Counted from the stretch's first letter, positions 10,009 to 22,082 are shown. The stretch is 64,000 bases of DNA from Irpex lacteus (GCA_001986395.2 MQVO02000037.1:62001-126000); one strand, 5' to 3'. Translations and numbers: made by a program. The notes: generated by a model from the sequence alone, not told the origin.

Positions 10009-12349
10009 TTAACATAGCCACTCTCCCACTGAGATATGATCATCTCTGCCACATCAAAGGATGTATTTCTTTAGCTTCTCCCTGCATTCTGTGCTACGTG
10101 TGCATATCAGGAGATAACATCTACGGGTGGTGCATTAATAATGGACTGGCTCGATATTAGGAAGTCTAACGAAACGGCCCTTCGTGGCGTGGGTACGCCT
10201 GCCACCACACTTCACATGTTACCCCAACATTGCTACTTGAAGCTGGTCCGCTGGAGACCGTAGATTTCCTCGGAATTATCACATTCCCGTCATCGTGCGC
10301 TGAGGTCTGCGACAGATATTGTATATCTCTTGGGGCCCCACGTCACGATCACGGTACACCACGGAATGGCTGACTTATAAATGGTACTTACCGGTTGGTA
10401 GACAATAAGACTACTTCATTTGGGAAAGATGAGCAAGCCTCTGTTGACTCCTACCAGTGATCTCCGTGTGAGTAAGGCCTTACTCTACGCCTCGTCCTAA
10501 CCACTGGACTACCTACTGTCGGACCGTGCCAGTGAGTTTCGCATTCCTATATACTTGGGAGTGGTGTGGCCGTATCTGAGAACGTACCTACGGCAGAAGA
10601 GTAGCGACGGTTAAGTCGCAGTAACCCCATAATTACCTCTACCTACCCGGATAGTATATGCCGCTCCCTATGGCCTGTTACCACGACGACCACGATTGAA
10701 CGTTGAAGCCTGCGATGTGTATATTGGAGATGATGCTGGCGTATGGACATGCATCAGTATAATCCAGTAGGTTATTGCTGCTTGTAACTTTCACGATACG
10801 AACCATGTATGATCAAACATTGCCTCGGAAATCGCACCTTGAATGTTGGTATATGGGCACCATCAACCAGCCATATTGTGTTGTATTAGTACTGCAAAGC
10901 TACCAATCCATCTTGGTTAGTGTGAATCATATAGCATAAAAACTCCAGTCGTCTTCAATACACAGCGTTCAATACAAGGCGAGAAGTACTCACCTAATGA
11001 ACAAAGCTCAACAGCCGGTATGGCCACATACCCGCTACCGCCTCTTCGCGGCTTGTAGATTTCAATCAGCGCTGGCGTATCTGATCAGCATAAGGTAGAT
11101 GGCGTGGCGTTAATCCGTAATCCAGATAATGCATTTACATATCGCCGTTTTCAGACCAACATGAGTGCGGAACCCGGGCACGCAGTGCATTATAGAGGGG
11201 TGAGCCAAGACAGAATGACATGGTGGTCCGTGAGACGTGCTTTCTCGCGCGACTTGCGATGCTCGCCGTAAGTCGTAGGAGCAACTTGGGACCTAAAGAC
11301 GAGTGCGATGAGAAGCTGTGGCTTAGCAGCAGTCTCAGAGATAGCGGTACATACTGTTGCTGCTAATAGGTCTCGGAACAGCATCTTACATCAATCCGTC
11401 TGGTATATATAGAGCTGCATAAAGGTGAATATTAGCGAATATGGCGAGAAATTCGAATTGGCCAATGCGTGAAGTATGTCTACGCTTTGAGGAATAGTTG
11501 TACGGTCGACTACTTGTGCAATCCGTGGTCTGCAATTCTGTGAGAAAACTAGTTCTCCGCTTTTGCTTGTAAGTTCAACCTTCCAAGAGCAATGACGTAT
11601 CGAACGCTGCACTTACACTCAGTAAAACGAGGGAATCTGCGGCATCTTGAAAGTGTTTAGCGACGTTGAACACTATGCATTCGCATCTGTGGCCACGCCG
11701 ACGAAACCACGACAAACGTACCTCTGTTCTACCCTGTCCTACGACGTCGTTTGACGATGACATGCCCATCCTCTGGAACTATTCAGGCTCGCGTGAATAT
11801 CTCATTGGGAGAATTAGATAATGAGGGTCAGGAAGCTCCCTCTGGATCGCACACAAATGCTGCGTCGGGATTAGAAGTATACAAGAAAGAGTCGCAGATA
11901 CAAAGCAACGATACGTACTGCGTCTCCGGATTCGTCGTTCCCGAGTCTTCGAGCCCGGTGCCAAAGCTCAGAGGGTCACGATGTTTTTTTTGAACTAGTG
12001 TCCTGCGACGTGGCTGTGCGGTGATATTTGGATGCCTGTTTGAAGCCCTGACCATTGAAACCCGAAGAGCTCTCTTGCTCGAGGGTGACAGATGGAAGCA
12101 AAGACAAACCGAGATGATGATCGCGCCTCAGAGGATGATTAGGGTTTATGTAAGGTTAGGCGCTTCAACTTTGTATGCTAAGGATGACAATGTTGATGAG
12201 CTGGCAACAGTGACAAACGAATGCACAACAGCCATCAGCCTCGACGAACAAGCCCGGAGATAGAATGAGAAACCATTTTGAAGCGCCGCCGACTAGTACT
12301 CAAACATTCAAGGCTCCTCGCAACGGTTGCACCCAACTGCCGCGCCTCG
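10009..12349. other. Intergenic region before the tandem array
   Basis: A 2.3-kb gene-poor region. ORFs are short (under 80 codons) and do not look coding. It contains a possible tRNA relic at 10446-10520. The last ~110 bp, just before gene A, resemble the region upstream of gene C (16625-16730), which marks them as part of the duplicated unit. Confidence 0.45.
10446..10520 (-). pseudogene. Possible degraded tRNA
   Basis: The minus strand has a good A-box-like D-arm (TAGTCCAGTGGTTAGGA) and a self-complementary stretch in the anticodon-arm position (GAGTA/TACTC). The B box (AGATCACTGG) is far from consensus and the acceptor ends pair poorly. At most a relic of an Asp/Glu-like tRNA. Confidence 0.22.
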
Positions 12350-14020
12350 ATGGAACAATCTGTGGGTAGGCGGGCTGGTAGTATTAGCTATGATAAACAT
12401 CCTGCTCACCACGTGAAGCTCGGTACGTCGGGCGAATTCTTTTATTTGCACATATAGCAACTTATCAAACATACTGGTACGCATGCTGTACTTAGATCAA
12501 GCTGAAGTAGCTATCATCGCTGGCCTGTCTGCACCAGTGCATATTTTCTGGGTCCCAATTTTACGACTTAAACCAGACGGCGTCGAGAACTGGCCAAAAG
12601 ACCGTGTCCTGTTCTCTAAAGCCGCTGGTACCGCAACCGTATCGGCCGTCTTCGTCACCTACCAGTCTATTCTCCAGCCTGTGCCGAACCTAGGAAACTT
12701 TGGAGACCTTTGGGTCACCCCAAACACCCTCTTTTGGAAAGAAGAGGGAGGCAACTGGAGGAGATGGGTACCTCGGTTCTACTTTCACCGGTGTCCTTAC
12801 GACGCACAGCGCGGTCTCATGTTATCGCATTGGGCGGAATTCAAGTACGCTGGACCTACAACTGCGGTAGGCGAGCGTCGTGAATGGGCCTGTGAGTACC
12901 AATGACAGTGGCAGCAACCTACATGGCACATATGGTCTCAGTACGCTAACTCTTCGACAGTGAACAGGGTCCCGCGCTCGTGCATTCCGTTATCTTTCAG
13001 AGAGCAGATACCGCGTGTTGCGGATGTCATCGAGACGGAACATCGAAAGCTGGAAGAGGCTGATGTTACTCTTCTCTTCAACGTCCGCCTTGATTATATA
13101 CGCCTTGGTGATGAGGCCGCGGTACTCGCTGCGCATCAAGTCGAACCAGCTCAGAACCAGGAGCAGGATGAGGACGAGGACTTGCATTCGGATCCCCAGG
13201 GTGAGACAGGAGACGGTGAATCTCTCCGCGAAGAAGACATCGAGCAGGAGCCTGCTGAATCTCAGCTTCCAGCAAGCGGTCCAGGAAGCGATGTCAACTT
13301 CTCCGAAGATTCTGTTGAACGAATACCCGTAGAGCCTCAAGTCCGAGAGCCTGAGGATGGTGGTGGTGAAGATGTACCTACTCCCGAAGAGCAGGCGGAG
13401 GAGAATGGTGGAAACGACATACCAAATCCTCAAGACTTAATCACCCAGGCACCTCCAGAAGCGAACAGCAGAAGATATTCGGAGAAGTCAATCCAGGTTG
13501 AACCAATGTCCGTAGACCTCCAGGATGAAGAGCGTCCAGGAGATAACGTACCACCGACTGTTGAAGACCCGATTGAGCGTACAGTCATCGATACCCAGCT
13601 ATCTGAAGGGGAGGTCGAAGTGCTGCTCGATGAAGTGGACTCCAGTCAGGGACGGTCTCCTATACAGTCACCAGAGCTTCGTGCACAGGAAGAGAATACC
13701 TCGATGGAGTATGACTCTGCAGATCTAGAAGACATGGATGTAGGTCTCGTCGTATTCGAAATCACCCGACAATATTGTAATGAATACTAATGTATGTCGA
13801 CTTCCCACATGCGTAGATCGACCCCGTCTTCGAAGCGAAACGCCAACAATTCGAAGAGCACATATCGGTCATTGACCGTCTCGTCGAGACGATGCGCGCC
13901 GATGTTGAGGGTGGAGACGAGGAATGGCTGGATAGCACTGCGTCGGATGTACGCATGGTTGCGCTCCTTGCGAAAGATATCTTGGCAAGGAGGGACCCTG
14001 GTCAGCCGAGGGTGCTTTAG
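12350..14020 (+). CDS. Array gene A: Trp-rich domain, acidic linker, C-terminal helix (unknown family)
   Basis: Four exons (12350-12422, 12496-12891, 12961-13739, 13817-14020) give 483 residues. I do not recognise the family. The frame and splice sites are supported by three paralogues downstream. A 24-residue first exon is followed by a conserved Trp-rich domain (motifs SAPVHIFW, ENWPKDR, VFVTYQS, NFGDLWVTP, WRRWVPR, RCPYD, AEFKY), then a SCIP...REQIP helix region with LLFNVRLDYIRLG. A long acidic, disorder-like linker of ~200 residues holds GEVEVLLDEVDS. The last exon encodes a predicted helix (QFEEHISVIDRLVETM...EWLD...KDILARRD). There is no signal peptide or membrane segment, so it is probably cytosolic or nuclear. 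It is the longest copy because of its linker; gene C is the closest relative. Confidence 0.8.
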
Positions 14021-14732
14021 GTGTTTGAATGTTCTGTGTATGATGACGCATTGACGCTAATTTAATGGTACTGATTTGAGATTGGAGCGTTGACCTCGGC
14101 TGGGGAATTGTTGCTAAGGAACTAGACGACTCGTAAGCTAATATTCATGCCAGGTATAATATTCCGTGACTCGTTGATCCTTGTCTACTTGCCAGTGTGG
14201 CGTGCGATTTAGGATATGAGAATTTGAAAGTGAAGGACTACTATATATGAGATAAGTAGTAGACTTCGAGGTAAAATATTCAGTGCACATGAAGTGAGTG
14301 TAATATGGTGGAGCAAGACCTGATACAGTTGCGAAAGCACATCAATAATGACGAAAAGGAATACTACAGGCCAGCCCAAAGTTTGATGAAGTGCGCGGGA
14401 GTGTGCTGGGGTCCTGCCAATGGACTCAGCGGGGGGCGCCTGAGTTCGTAGTTTAAACGTTTATGGTTTGAAACTCCATGAGTGCATGAGTGTTTACTTA
14501 CTCAATGTGCAGATCCGGGCTTTCAAACGATACACGCGAAGCCCGAGGGTGGCGATCGTGTACACACGAATGAATGAGACTGAAGCTGAGTTAGGGTCTG
14601 CCACCGGCGTCTGTCTGTGTAACGTGCAAACGACGTTCGAATCCCACGGCTACTACTAGTAGTGCGTTCAACCTCCACCACCTTCGCTGGGGCAGCCTCC
14701 AGATACGAGCTCTTCAATGACAAATTAACGTC
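14021..14732. other. Spacer between array genes A and B
   Basis: About 710 bp. It contains a segment near 14385 (CGGGAGTGTGCTGGGGTC) that recurs in diverged form near 18387, upstream of gene D, in line with duplication of the A-B unit. No other gene is seen. Confidence 0.45.
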
Positions 14733-16162
14733 ATGGCGGCCTCCATGGTTTACAAAACTCACCCTTATCAACACATTGCTCTTTGTAAGCCCGTTCCTCA
14801 TAAGAAATCGTGCGGATACCGTGGTCACGGTGCTCAAAAGTTATCTAGGCCAGGCGGAACGTGAACTCATCACCGCTTCGCCTGTTCCAATCAACATCTT
14901 CTGGGTGAACCATATGGACGTTAACATGCAAGTCAAAAATCGCCCTACCTGGCCCCACAACCGCTCGTATATGTCTCTCACCGGGAAAACCATGGTCGGA
15001 GTCTGTGTTGCTTACCAGACAGAAGGCGAGCCTCTGGCGTCGCTTGGGTCTCATGGAGATCTATGGGTGATGCCACAAGCCATGTTTATCAAGACCGCCA
15101 GCGGTTCATGGACTCCGTGGAACAAGAAGGTCAAATACCCTTGCCCCTTTGATACTTCTCGACGGCTCGCCTGGACATATAACGCTCACTTCAAGTACAT
15201 CACCGGAGGGACCGTGCGGCGTCAGGGCCCGAAATTGGAGGGTACGTACCTGGTGACAGGTTACTTACCACTCTTTGCACGATTGGTGTTGAACGTACGG
15301 TTTGAGTAGAGCGTGCGCGGCGTGGCTCCCCAATATATCCCATTCCTGAGCATGGCATAGAAGAGTCAACAAATATACGTGCTGCGATCGAGAAGCCGTA
15401 CAAAGCTCTTACTGAGCACGACTGTGTTCTTATACTGAATGCATATTTGAACAATCTACGTAGACGAAGCGGGGACGGTGACGGCCTTGATGAAACCGAG
15501 GGGGAGTTAACGCAGAATCACAGCAGCCCAGCCGCCAACACGGCATTGCCGGGTCAAGGACACACAGGTAAATCATATTGCCTCATACAATACGGAATGG
15601 CTTCCATAAACCGCCGTAGATCATTCCAGTTTTGCCGAAAGAAGATCAAGCTCGCTATCATCGGTGGATGATTTGGGCACGCAGGAGACTGGACATGACG
15701 TAGGCATCTCCGTAAATTCTTGCCTTCAACAGACACCTATGGAGCCCAATTGCCACTCTGTTAATTCCGCATGTGACGACTCCGAAGATGAGGTGGACTT
15801 CATGCTGTTCGAGCCTTACAACCGGTCGTCTATCACTGGACAGTCCTTAAATTTATCAGAGCCAGCAACACTGAGCTTAAACGGGAGCCCGGATGTGACA
15901 AAGCAGCGCAATTTAGAGGTATGTTCGTAAATCTCAAAATTAGATTCTCCAAGTCACCTCGAGCCTCCAGGTCCATAATGACTTGGAAACAGCACGGCGG
16001 CAACTTAAAGAGCAGACATCCGTTCTGCGACACCTCGCAGACACTTTGGATACCGAGAGTCACCTTCAAGATCGGAATTGGTTTGATCGTACAACTCCTG
16101 ATTTGCACGATATAACTCTCGCTGCTCGTAAAATCCTGTCGAGGAACCATTCAAGTTCTTAA
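14733..16162 (+). CDS. Array gene B: Trp-rich domain, acidic linker, C-terminal helix (unknown family)
   Basis: Five exons (14733-14784, 14849-15241, 15310-15567, 15620-15918, 15971-16162) give 397 residues. The start MAASMVYKTHPYQHIAL aligns with that of gene D. The Trp-rich domain carries SPVPINIFW, VCVAYQTE, GDLWVMPQAMF, SWTPWNKK, CPFDTSRRL and AHFKYI. A second conserved region (RAAIEKPYKALTEHDCVLILNAYL) is followed by a Ser/acidic linker with the conserved DSEDEVDFMLFE. The last exon encodes ARRQLKEQTSVLRHLADTL...RKILSR. B and D share five exons, while A and C have four, so the array has two subtypes. Function unknown. Confidence 0.8.
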
Positions 16163-16738
16163 GGTCATATGTACATGCCAAGAAGCGGGTCTTCCAGTAC
16201 GATTACTCATAATATCTCAATTAGTGTCCTATTACGCACTCGTACGTCGTTCAACATCGTTCAATAATTCAGGCACATGATATAACAGTTGTATGTACAG
16301 TTGTTTAGCGCTCTCTTGTCCTTCAAGTAGTACGAAGGAATGCGTCACAGTGTGCTTACTCGGAGACTCAGACTCGTCAGCCTTCAAGTTCGCATCCATG
16401 AAGCTGATACGTGCACGGTAAAACACAGTAAAGCATGGGGATCGGCAGTTGACGTTGAAGCCTTGATGAATTTCGTGCTCAAACTTGAAGCTTGAAACTT
16501 GAAGCTCGAGGTGGTGGATGCGATCGCGAGCCTGAGTCGCTAAGACTTCGATCAGGCGCTTGTCATTTCAGCACCGCGGCGTAAATAAGCGCTATCGTAT
16601 GAGAAACAAGACCACAACTGCCATCACCTCGATGAGCACGCCCGCGGATATAATGAGAAGTATGGAAACGCCACCGGCTAATCGAACTGGGCTCGCTCCC
16701 ATCGTACGCAGTCACATCCATCACGGAAGAAGCAAGTC
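16163..16738. other. Spacer between array genes B and C
   Basis: About 580 bp. The part 16615-16690 (GCCATCACCTCGATGAGCAC and following) matches, with substitutions, 12230-12300 upstream of gene A. It is thus the duplicated promoter region of the A/C subtype. Confidence 0.5.
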
Positions 16739-18128
16739 ATGAGCGGATGGATCAGGAGAACAGTCTACGGTCAACATCTTACTGGCGTTGTGAGCCTTGG
16801 TACGTTGTGCTACTTCTTTTTGTAGATGCAGCGACTCATAGGCTCCGGGGCTCTGAAAAATGCTGTTTCATGACCCGCAGACGCAGCTGAACGAGCCATC
16901 ATCGCCTCCCTGTCTGCCCCAGTACACATCTTTTGGCATCCTGTGTTAAGATTGGCTGTTACAAACGCCTCTAACTGGCCAGAAGACCGCGTCGAGGTTC
17001 CTGCAAACTCTAATCGCTCTTTTGTGTCAGCGGTTTTCGTCACCTACCATTCTGTCCTCCAGCCTCTATCAAATTTGGGGAACGTCGGAGACCTTTGGCT
17101 GACTCCGAATGTTCTCTTCTGGAAAGAGCACAAAGATCGCTGGCGGAGATGGACTCCTCTCTCCGTATACCGCTGCCCGTTCGACCCGACTCGCCGTACT
17201 CGTCTGGTGTTCTCGCATATGGCCGAGTTCAAGTACGTCGGCACAGAAACCGAGAACTCTGAGTATATCAAATGGAAGAGTGAGGACGGACACCTCGCCT
17301 TGGCACACGATTCAACTTACGCTGACCTCTGCATAGATTTAGGAGTCCCAGAATCCTGCATCCCGACATTTCTCAGAGAACGAATACCAGGTGCTACGGC
17401 TGCCATCAATAAGAACCGTTATGATCTGCAAGAGATTGATATAGTTTTTTTGTATAATATACGTCTCGACTTTATACGCCTGGGTTATGCGATGTGTATC
17501 CTTGCTCCGCGACAAGGAGAAGCAGTTGCTATGGGCCAGAACACGATCACACAAGGTCATGTTCAACAGACATGTATAAGCCCTCGGGTACGAGAGGATG
17601 GCGCTGGCCAACGTGCTCATCCACACGAAGAAGCTGTCGAGTCAATAACTAGTCATGATCAGCTCCAGCTTCAAGAAGCTGAACAAGATATGGATCAGCC
17701 TAGACTCGATGATTCTGACGAGGAGGTCGACCTTTTGCTCGATGAAGGACGTGACTCAATTCGGCCACTTGCATTGCCTTCCACTCAGTCGCGTGAGCTG
17801 CCTCTCCAATTGCGGGAGTCTTCCCGTTTTGGAGAACATGAAGACACAGAGGTGCGTCAAGACTCAATACGTCGACGTGCCGCAGCGCACACTCACTACT
17901 GCCCCGTATTTTTAACATACATAGGTCGGCTGCACTCTAAAGGAGACGGGTCAACAACTCAAGGAGCACACATCGGTCATCCATCGTCTCGTGGAGACCA
18001 TGGACGCACATATCGAGGCAGGAGACCAGGAGTGGTTGGATCGCAACACGTCGGAACTGCGCATTCTGGCTCTTGTTGCAAGAGATATATTGTCGAAGCG
18101 GGATCATGGTCAGATGAGAACGATATAG
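16739..18128 (+). CDS. Array gene C: Trp-rich domain, acidic linker, C-terminal helix (unknown family)
   Basis: Four exons (16739-16799, 16881-17279, 17337-17851, 17925-18128) give 392 residues. It follows gene A closely: DAAERAIIASLSAPVHIFW, SNWPEDRV, VFVTYHS, NVGDLWLTP, WRRWTP, RCPFD, AEFKYV, then ESCIPTFLRERIP and LYNIRLDFIRLG. The shorter acidic linker contains DSDEEVDLLLDE. The final exon encodes QLKEHTSVIHRLVETM...QEWLD...ARDILSKRD. The second intron (17280-17336) is 57 bp, a multiple of three, and has no stop, so a retained form would add 19 residues. I chose splicing because gene A has an intron at the same place that cannot be read through. Confidence 0.8.
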
Positions 18129-18538
18129 GTGTATTGATGTGCGTATGATGGGATGTTCATGCTTACTGCATTTGTACTGTTTACTTGCTCGGACGCTACA
18201 CTTTCTCGTGTCGGTGTCAATTTGTCCTTGTCCTAGTGAGTGTTGAGTCTGTATGTACATATATAACTCTCGTACTAGCTTACTGGTACCTCCCATAGGA
18301 TATGATAGTCATTTCTTGCGGATACAAGAATCTATGAATGAGTAGCTGAAAATGGCATGAGCGGCGTTCGAGGCATTAAGGCGCCCGGGAGTGTGCCGGG
18401 GTCTTGTAGGTTTAAATTTGGTACAGCTGAGAGGTGTCAGGGGTATAGTGCTCATTGCCAGACCGCGTCACGGTTGAACGTTGAACATTCAAGTTCAATG
18501 AACCCTCGGGCCACAATTGTACTGGAGGCTGGCATCTC
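18129..18538. other. Spacer between array genes C and D
   Basis: About 410 bp. A segment near 18387 (CGGGAGTGTGCCGGGGTC) matches one near 14385, upstream of gene B. Repeated GTTGAAC/TTCAAG words precede the start of gene D. Confidence 0.45.
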
Positions 18539-19956
18539 ATGGCAACTTCTGTAGTTTATGGCACACATCGGTGTAAACACATCGTCCTTGGTAAGCTCGT
18601 TGCTCATAAATGTCAAGCCGAAAAATGCTCAAGAGCTGTACAGACCAGAAGGAGTGCGACATCATAGCCGCCTCGTCTGTGCCTATCAACGTCTTCTGGG
18701 TGAACCATTTTTACCTTAAGAACCCGGATAACTGGCCAGAAAACCGCCGTTACACGTCATCTACGTGGAAAACCATCAATGGGGTTTGTGTAACTTACCA
18801 GTCAGAACAGGCACCTCTGGAATCATTGGGCATCCGTGGAGACCTTTGGGTCATGGAACAGGCCATGTTCATCAAAGAAGCTAGCGGTTCATGGACGCCG
18901 TGGAACAGAAGTGTCAAATACCTCTGCCCCTTTGACGATTCTCGACGTCTCGTCTGGTCGTACAACGCGCACTTCAGGTATCTCGCTGACGTGCCAGTGA
19001 CCGAGAGAAGCGAGGCTAAGTCTTTGCGAGGTACGTATTTGATTCCGGTATTTGTTTTGGCACACCATCAATTGAGACATACGCTGTAGACAAAGGCGTT
19101 CCGTTGACTTCTATTCCCAAGTATGTTAGGGATAAGTCCAGCCACATACGTGCTGCAATTGGGAAGCCATACAGAGCTCTCACCGAAGCCGACTGTATTC
19201 TTCTCCTGAATGCACATTTGTATCATCTGCGTTTGCGAAAGGAAGAGATAAGACTGTTTCTACAGCCTTCCGCTACGTTAATCCAGACTGCCAATAGCTC
19301 AGCTAGCGATCAAACCTTAGTGGATTCTGACCACGGTAAGTCCTTCCCGTACGAAGCAACCATTTTTTCTCATTCTCTTTGTAGGCCATATAGGCTCTTC
19401 AGGTACCGATGAGACAATGTTGACGCTGTCGTCGATGATGAACCCGGCCGCGGCGAGCGTGCGGGGAGACGTTTCAAGCACTCTTTTTGACTCGTCGCTC
19501 CAACGAACACATACAGAGCCCGACCCTCCGGAAAGCCATCACAATTCTCAAGATTCTCTATGCGATGGCTCCGACGATGAGGTAGATTTCATGCTCGATG
19601 AGCTCGACGATCAGCCGTCGACCATGGGTCATACAGAACCAGCACTGCCGGCGCCCCAAAGTTTCACCACAAACTTGTCCACCGCGACAAAGGACGATAT
19701 AGAAGTACGTTTCGGTTACCCGATTCATATTGAAATTTGTTGAGCTGAATACTCGTTCTAGACCGATGATAAATTGGAGGTAGCGCGTCGGCAGCTCAAA
19801 GAACATACGTCCGTTCTACGTCGTCTAGTTGAAACCATAGATGCTGGAGTTCAGATGGGAGATCAAGAATGGCTGGACAAGGCGACATCTGACTTGCGTA
19901 TCGTAGCTCTCGTCGCGCAAGACATTCTGTCGCGGCAGGATTCTGGCATTTATTAA
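18539..19956 (+). CDS. Array gene D: Trp-rich domain, acidic linker, C-terminal helix (unknown family)
   Basis: Five exons (18539-18590, 18644-19030, 19090-19335, 19385-19704, 19762-19956) give 399 residues. It is the sister of gene B: MATSVVYGTHRCKHIVL, SSVPINVFWVNH, DNWPENRR, VCVTYQSE, GDLWVMEQAMF, SWTPWNRS, CPFDDSRRL, AHFRYL, RAAIGKPYRALTEADCILLLNAHL. The linker contains DGSDDEVDFMLDELDD. The last exon encodes ARRQLKEHTSVLRRLVETI...QEWLDKATSDLRIVALVAQDILSR. All four array genes are on the plus strand. The next gene is convergent, with only ~60 bp between stops. Confidence 0.8.
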
Positions 19957-20014
19957 TACTCTCATAGGTTGAGCCCACGCCCGTTTGTTATGGAACGATG
20001 TATGTGTCTTGGAA

Positions 20015-22082
20015 TCATAAAGCTGCTATTTCATCAACAGAGGGAAAGGAACCAGGCATACTGAAAGACTCGTCCTCTTCTGCACCGTTCATAGGTTCGA
20101 AAGATGATGCCTCGGTCGCCCCCATATGAGCCTGCAGAATGGAACGAAACTCGTCAACATTGGACTCGGACAAACCGGAAAGTTCAGCACATCCATGCGC
20201 GAGGCCTACGTCTAAAAGGTCCAAAGCACTCTCTCCATCTGGAGAGCGAGCGTCCCAATCAATGTCATGCTCCGCCCACCTCACAAGCTCGAGGAACTGA
20301 GAATAGAGGCAAGATCGACAGGCAGACAATAAAGGTGTGAGTCCTCTGCCGTCGACAATATTTATCCCTGCTCCTGCTTCAACAAACAGCTTGATTACCG
20401 TGGTTCTCCCGGCAAATACAACAGATGCGAGCCTCAGCCGGGTGCTGGCAGTCAAACTGCTGCCGCCCGCTATAAGAGATTGGACACGTTGAGGGGAGAA
20501 CATAACCGCATACTCCAAGGGGGAAGGGCCAATGGCTTGGAAAATGGACTGGCGTAGATGAAAGTTGTTCTCGGTGGGTTCATCATGCAATCGCTGTATA
20601 ACGGCAGACACATCGTCGATGTTTGATCCTTTGCGTGTGAGGAAGTCTTCGAGCGCATCAAGGGGATCCAGATTGAACAGAGAGCGAAAGGTGTGGATGC
20701 CGGCAGCACTGGTCCTGATTAGCTTCGCGTATGAAGCATCTGTATCTTTCTCTTCTAGGAATTGCTTGAAGAGACCAAGTACGAGAATATCATGCGCCGA
20801 GCCTGAGAGTGCAGTGCAGTCCTCCCAGCTGACTCGTGAACCATTCCTTTTCCATGACTAGGCATTAGCTGATGAACGTGCATGGAAAAGGGAATAACTC
20901 ACGGCTCGGCGAACAACAGTGCGACCGCCCCCGCTTCGACATAAAACTGAACAATCTTCTCCATCGCATCACAAGGGTTTAGCTGCCAGAGAAAGCAAGC
21001 AAACTAAAGTATAAGAATTGATGAGCACGTATACTGGGGCTTGAGGTATTACTGATAATGTGGAATACTTGCCCTGAAGAGAGACCAGCCTTTCACGTCG
21101 ACATCCCAGATAGATGCTTGCCTAGTTTCGAAAAGCGTGCGCACTAGTTGAAGATCTGCGCCCCTAAGCGCGTCCCATATAGGTGCGCTCCAAGATATCT
21201 CTCTAGGCGCGGCGACAGTAAAGTGAAGTGGGTATTTCTGTGAGGACTGGAACGATCCTGAAAGAGTGGATGGAGGAAGTAGCCACACAACAGTTGGTGT
21301 GGTAAGAAAATCTCCGCGGCATGTCTGTACATTGCAGATGTTCCACGACGACCAGGGTGGACGTAGAAGCCCTTTGGAAAGGAATATCTGGCCAACGTAG
21401 GGGGATAGCCACGAGGGAATGAGCAAATTGATTGAAGCGGTGTGGCAAAGGCACGCGCAGTCATGCGGGCAGTGCAGAGTACTACGAGAGCAGGTCTCAT
21501 TTGAAGGGCCCGTCGTAAGGCATCCAAGCCGTGCTAAACGGGAGAAAGGTCGGCAAGTCCCAGACTTGATGGTGTTGACAATGTACTGTAGATGAATCCT
21601 GATATACGGGCATCAAAAAGGGGAGTTACTAAGAGAGTGGACTGTACTCACGACTGTGTGAATTGCAATATCATATCAAGCAATTCTCGAAGCTCCTTCA
21701 TCCTGTCAGCAAGGACGGTGAGCCGCTCCCTAGACATGATCCACTTCTTCAGCCGAACTTTCGGTTCAGTGATCCCGTCGGTTACACTAGACGTCTTATC
21801 GACCACCTTGTCGACCATCGTTTCCACATCGTTCAAACAGCAACGAGCTTTAGCGCATAGGCAATCGAGGTAGGCTGCCTCCGCCGTGGAGAACGAAAAT
21901 GCATCTCCGAGTGTGTTTGCCTTCTGCAACCTGTCAAGGAGCAGCGTGACTGCAACGGATAGTTCTTGCAGGACTTGCACTTGCTTCGATGCACCCTTGA
22001 TTGCCCTACACACCGCATTGATCTTGGCAAAAACGGTGAGGCCGAAGCTCACGATGCCAAGGATGGCGCTAGCAGGATCCAT
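20015..22082 (-). CDS. HeLo-like N-terminal region plus ankyrin-type protein, copy 1
   Basis: Four exons on the minus strand (22082-21652, 21598-21073, 21003-20903, 20828-20015) give 623 residues. The N-terminus MDPASAILGIVSFGLTVFAK and the helical region to ~residue 140 resemble the fungal STAND N-terminal (Helo_like_N) domain. The middle has a Cys/His cluster (CPHDCACLCH), then CNVQTCRGDF and WLLPP, a block seen in many fungal ankyrin proteins. The C-terminal half contains degenerate ankyrin-like units (TTVIKLFVEAGAGINIVDGRGLTPLLSAC; WDARSPDGESALDLL). No NACHT or NB-ARC P-loop is present. Domains of this kind are linked in other fungi to incompatibility and regulated cell death; that role is inferred here. 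The exon 2 donor is GC (GCAAGT). A paralogue lies ~7 kb further on the same strand. Confidence 0.78.

Noticed and set aside
17280..17336. Treating gene C exons 2 and 3 as one exon
   Set aside because: The frame is open, but the extra residues have no counterpart in gene A, which has a compulsory intron there.
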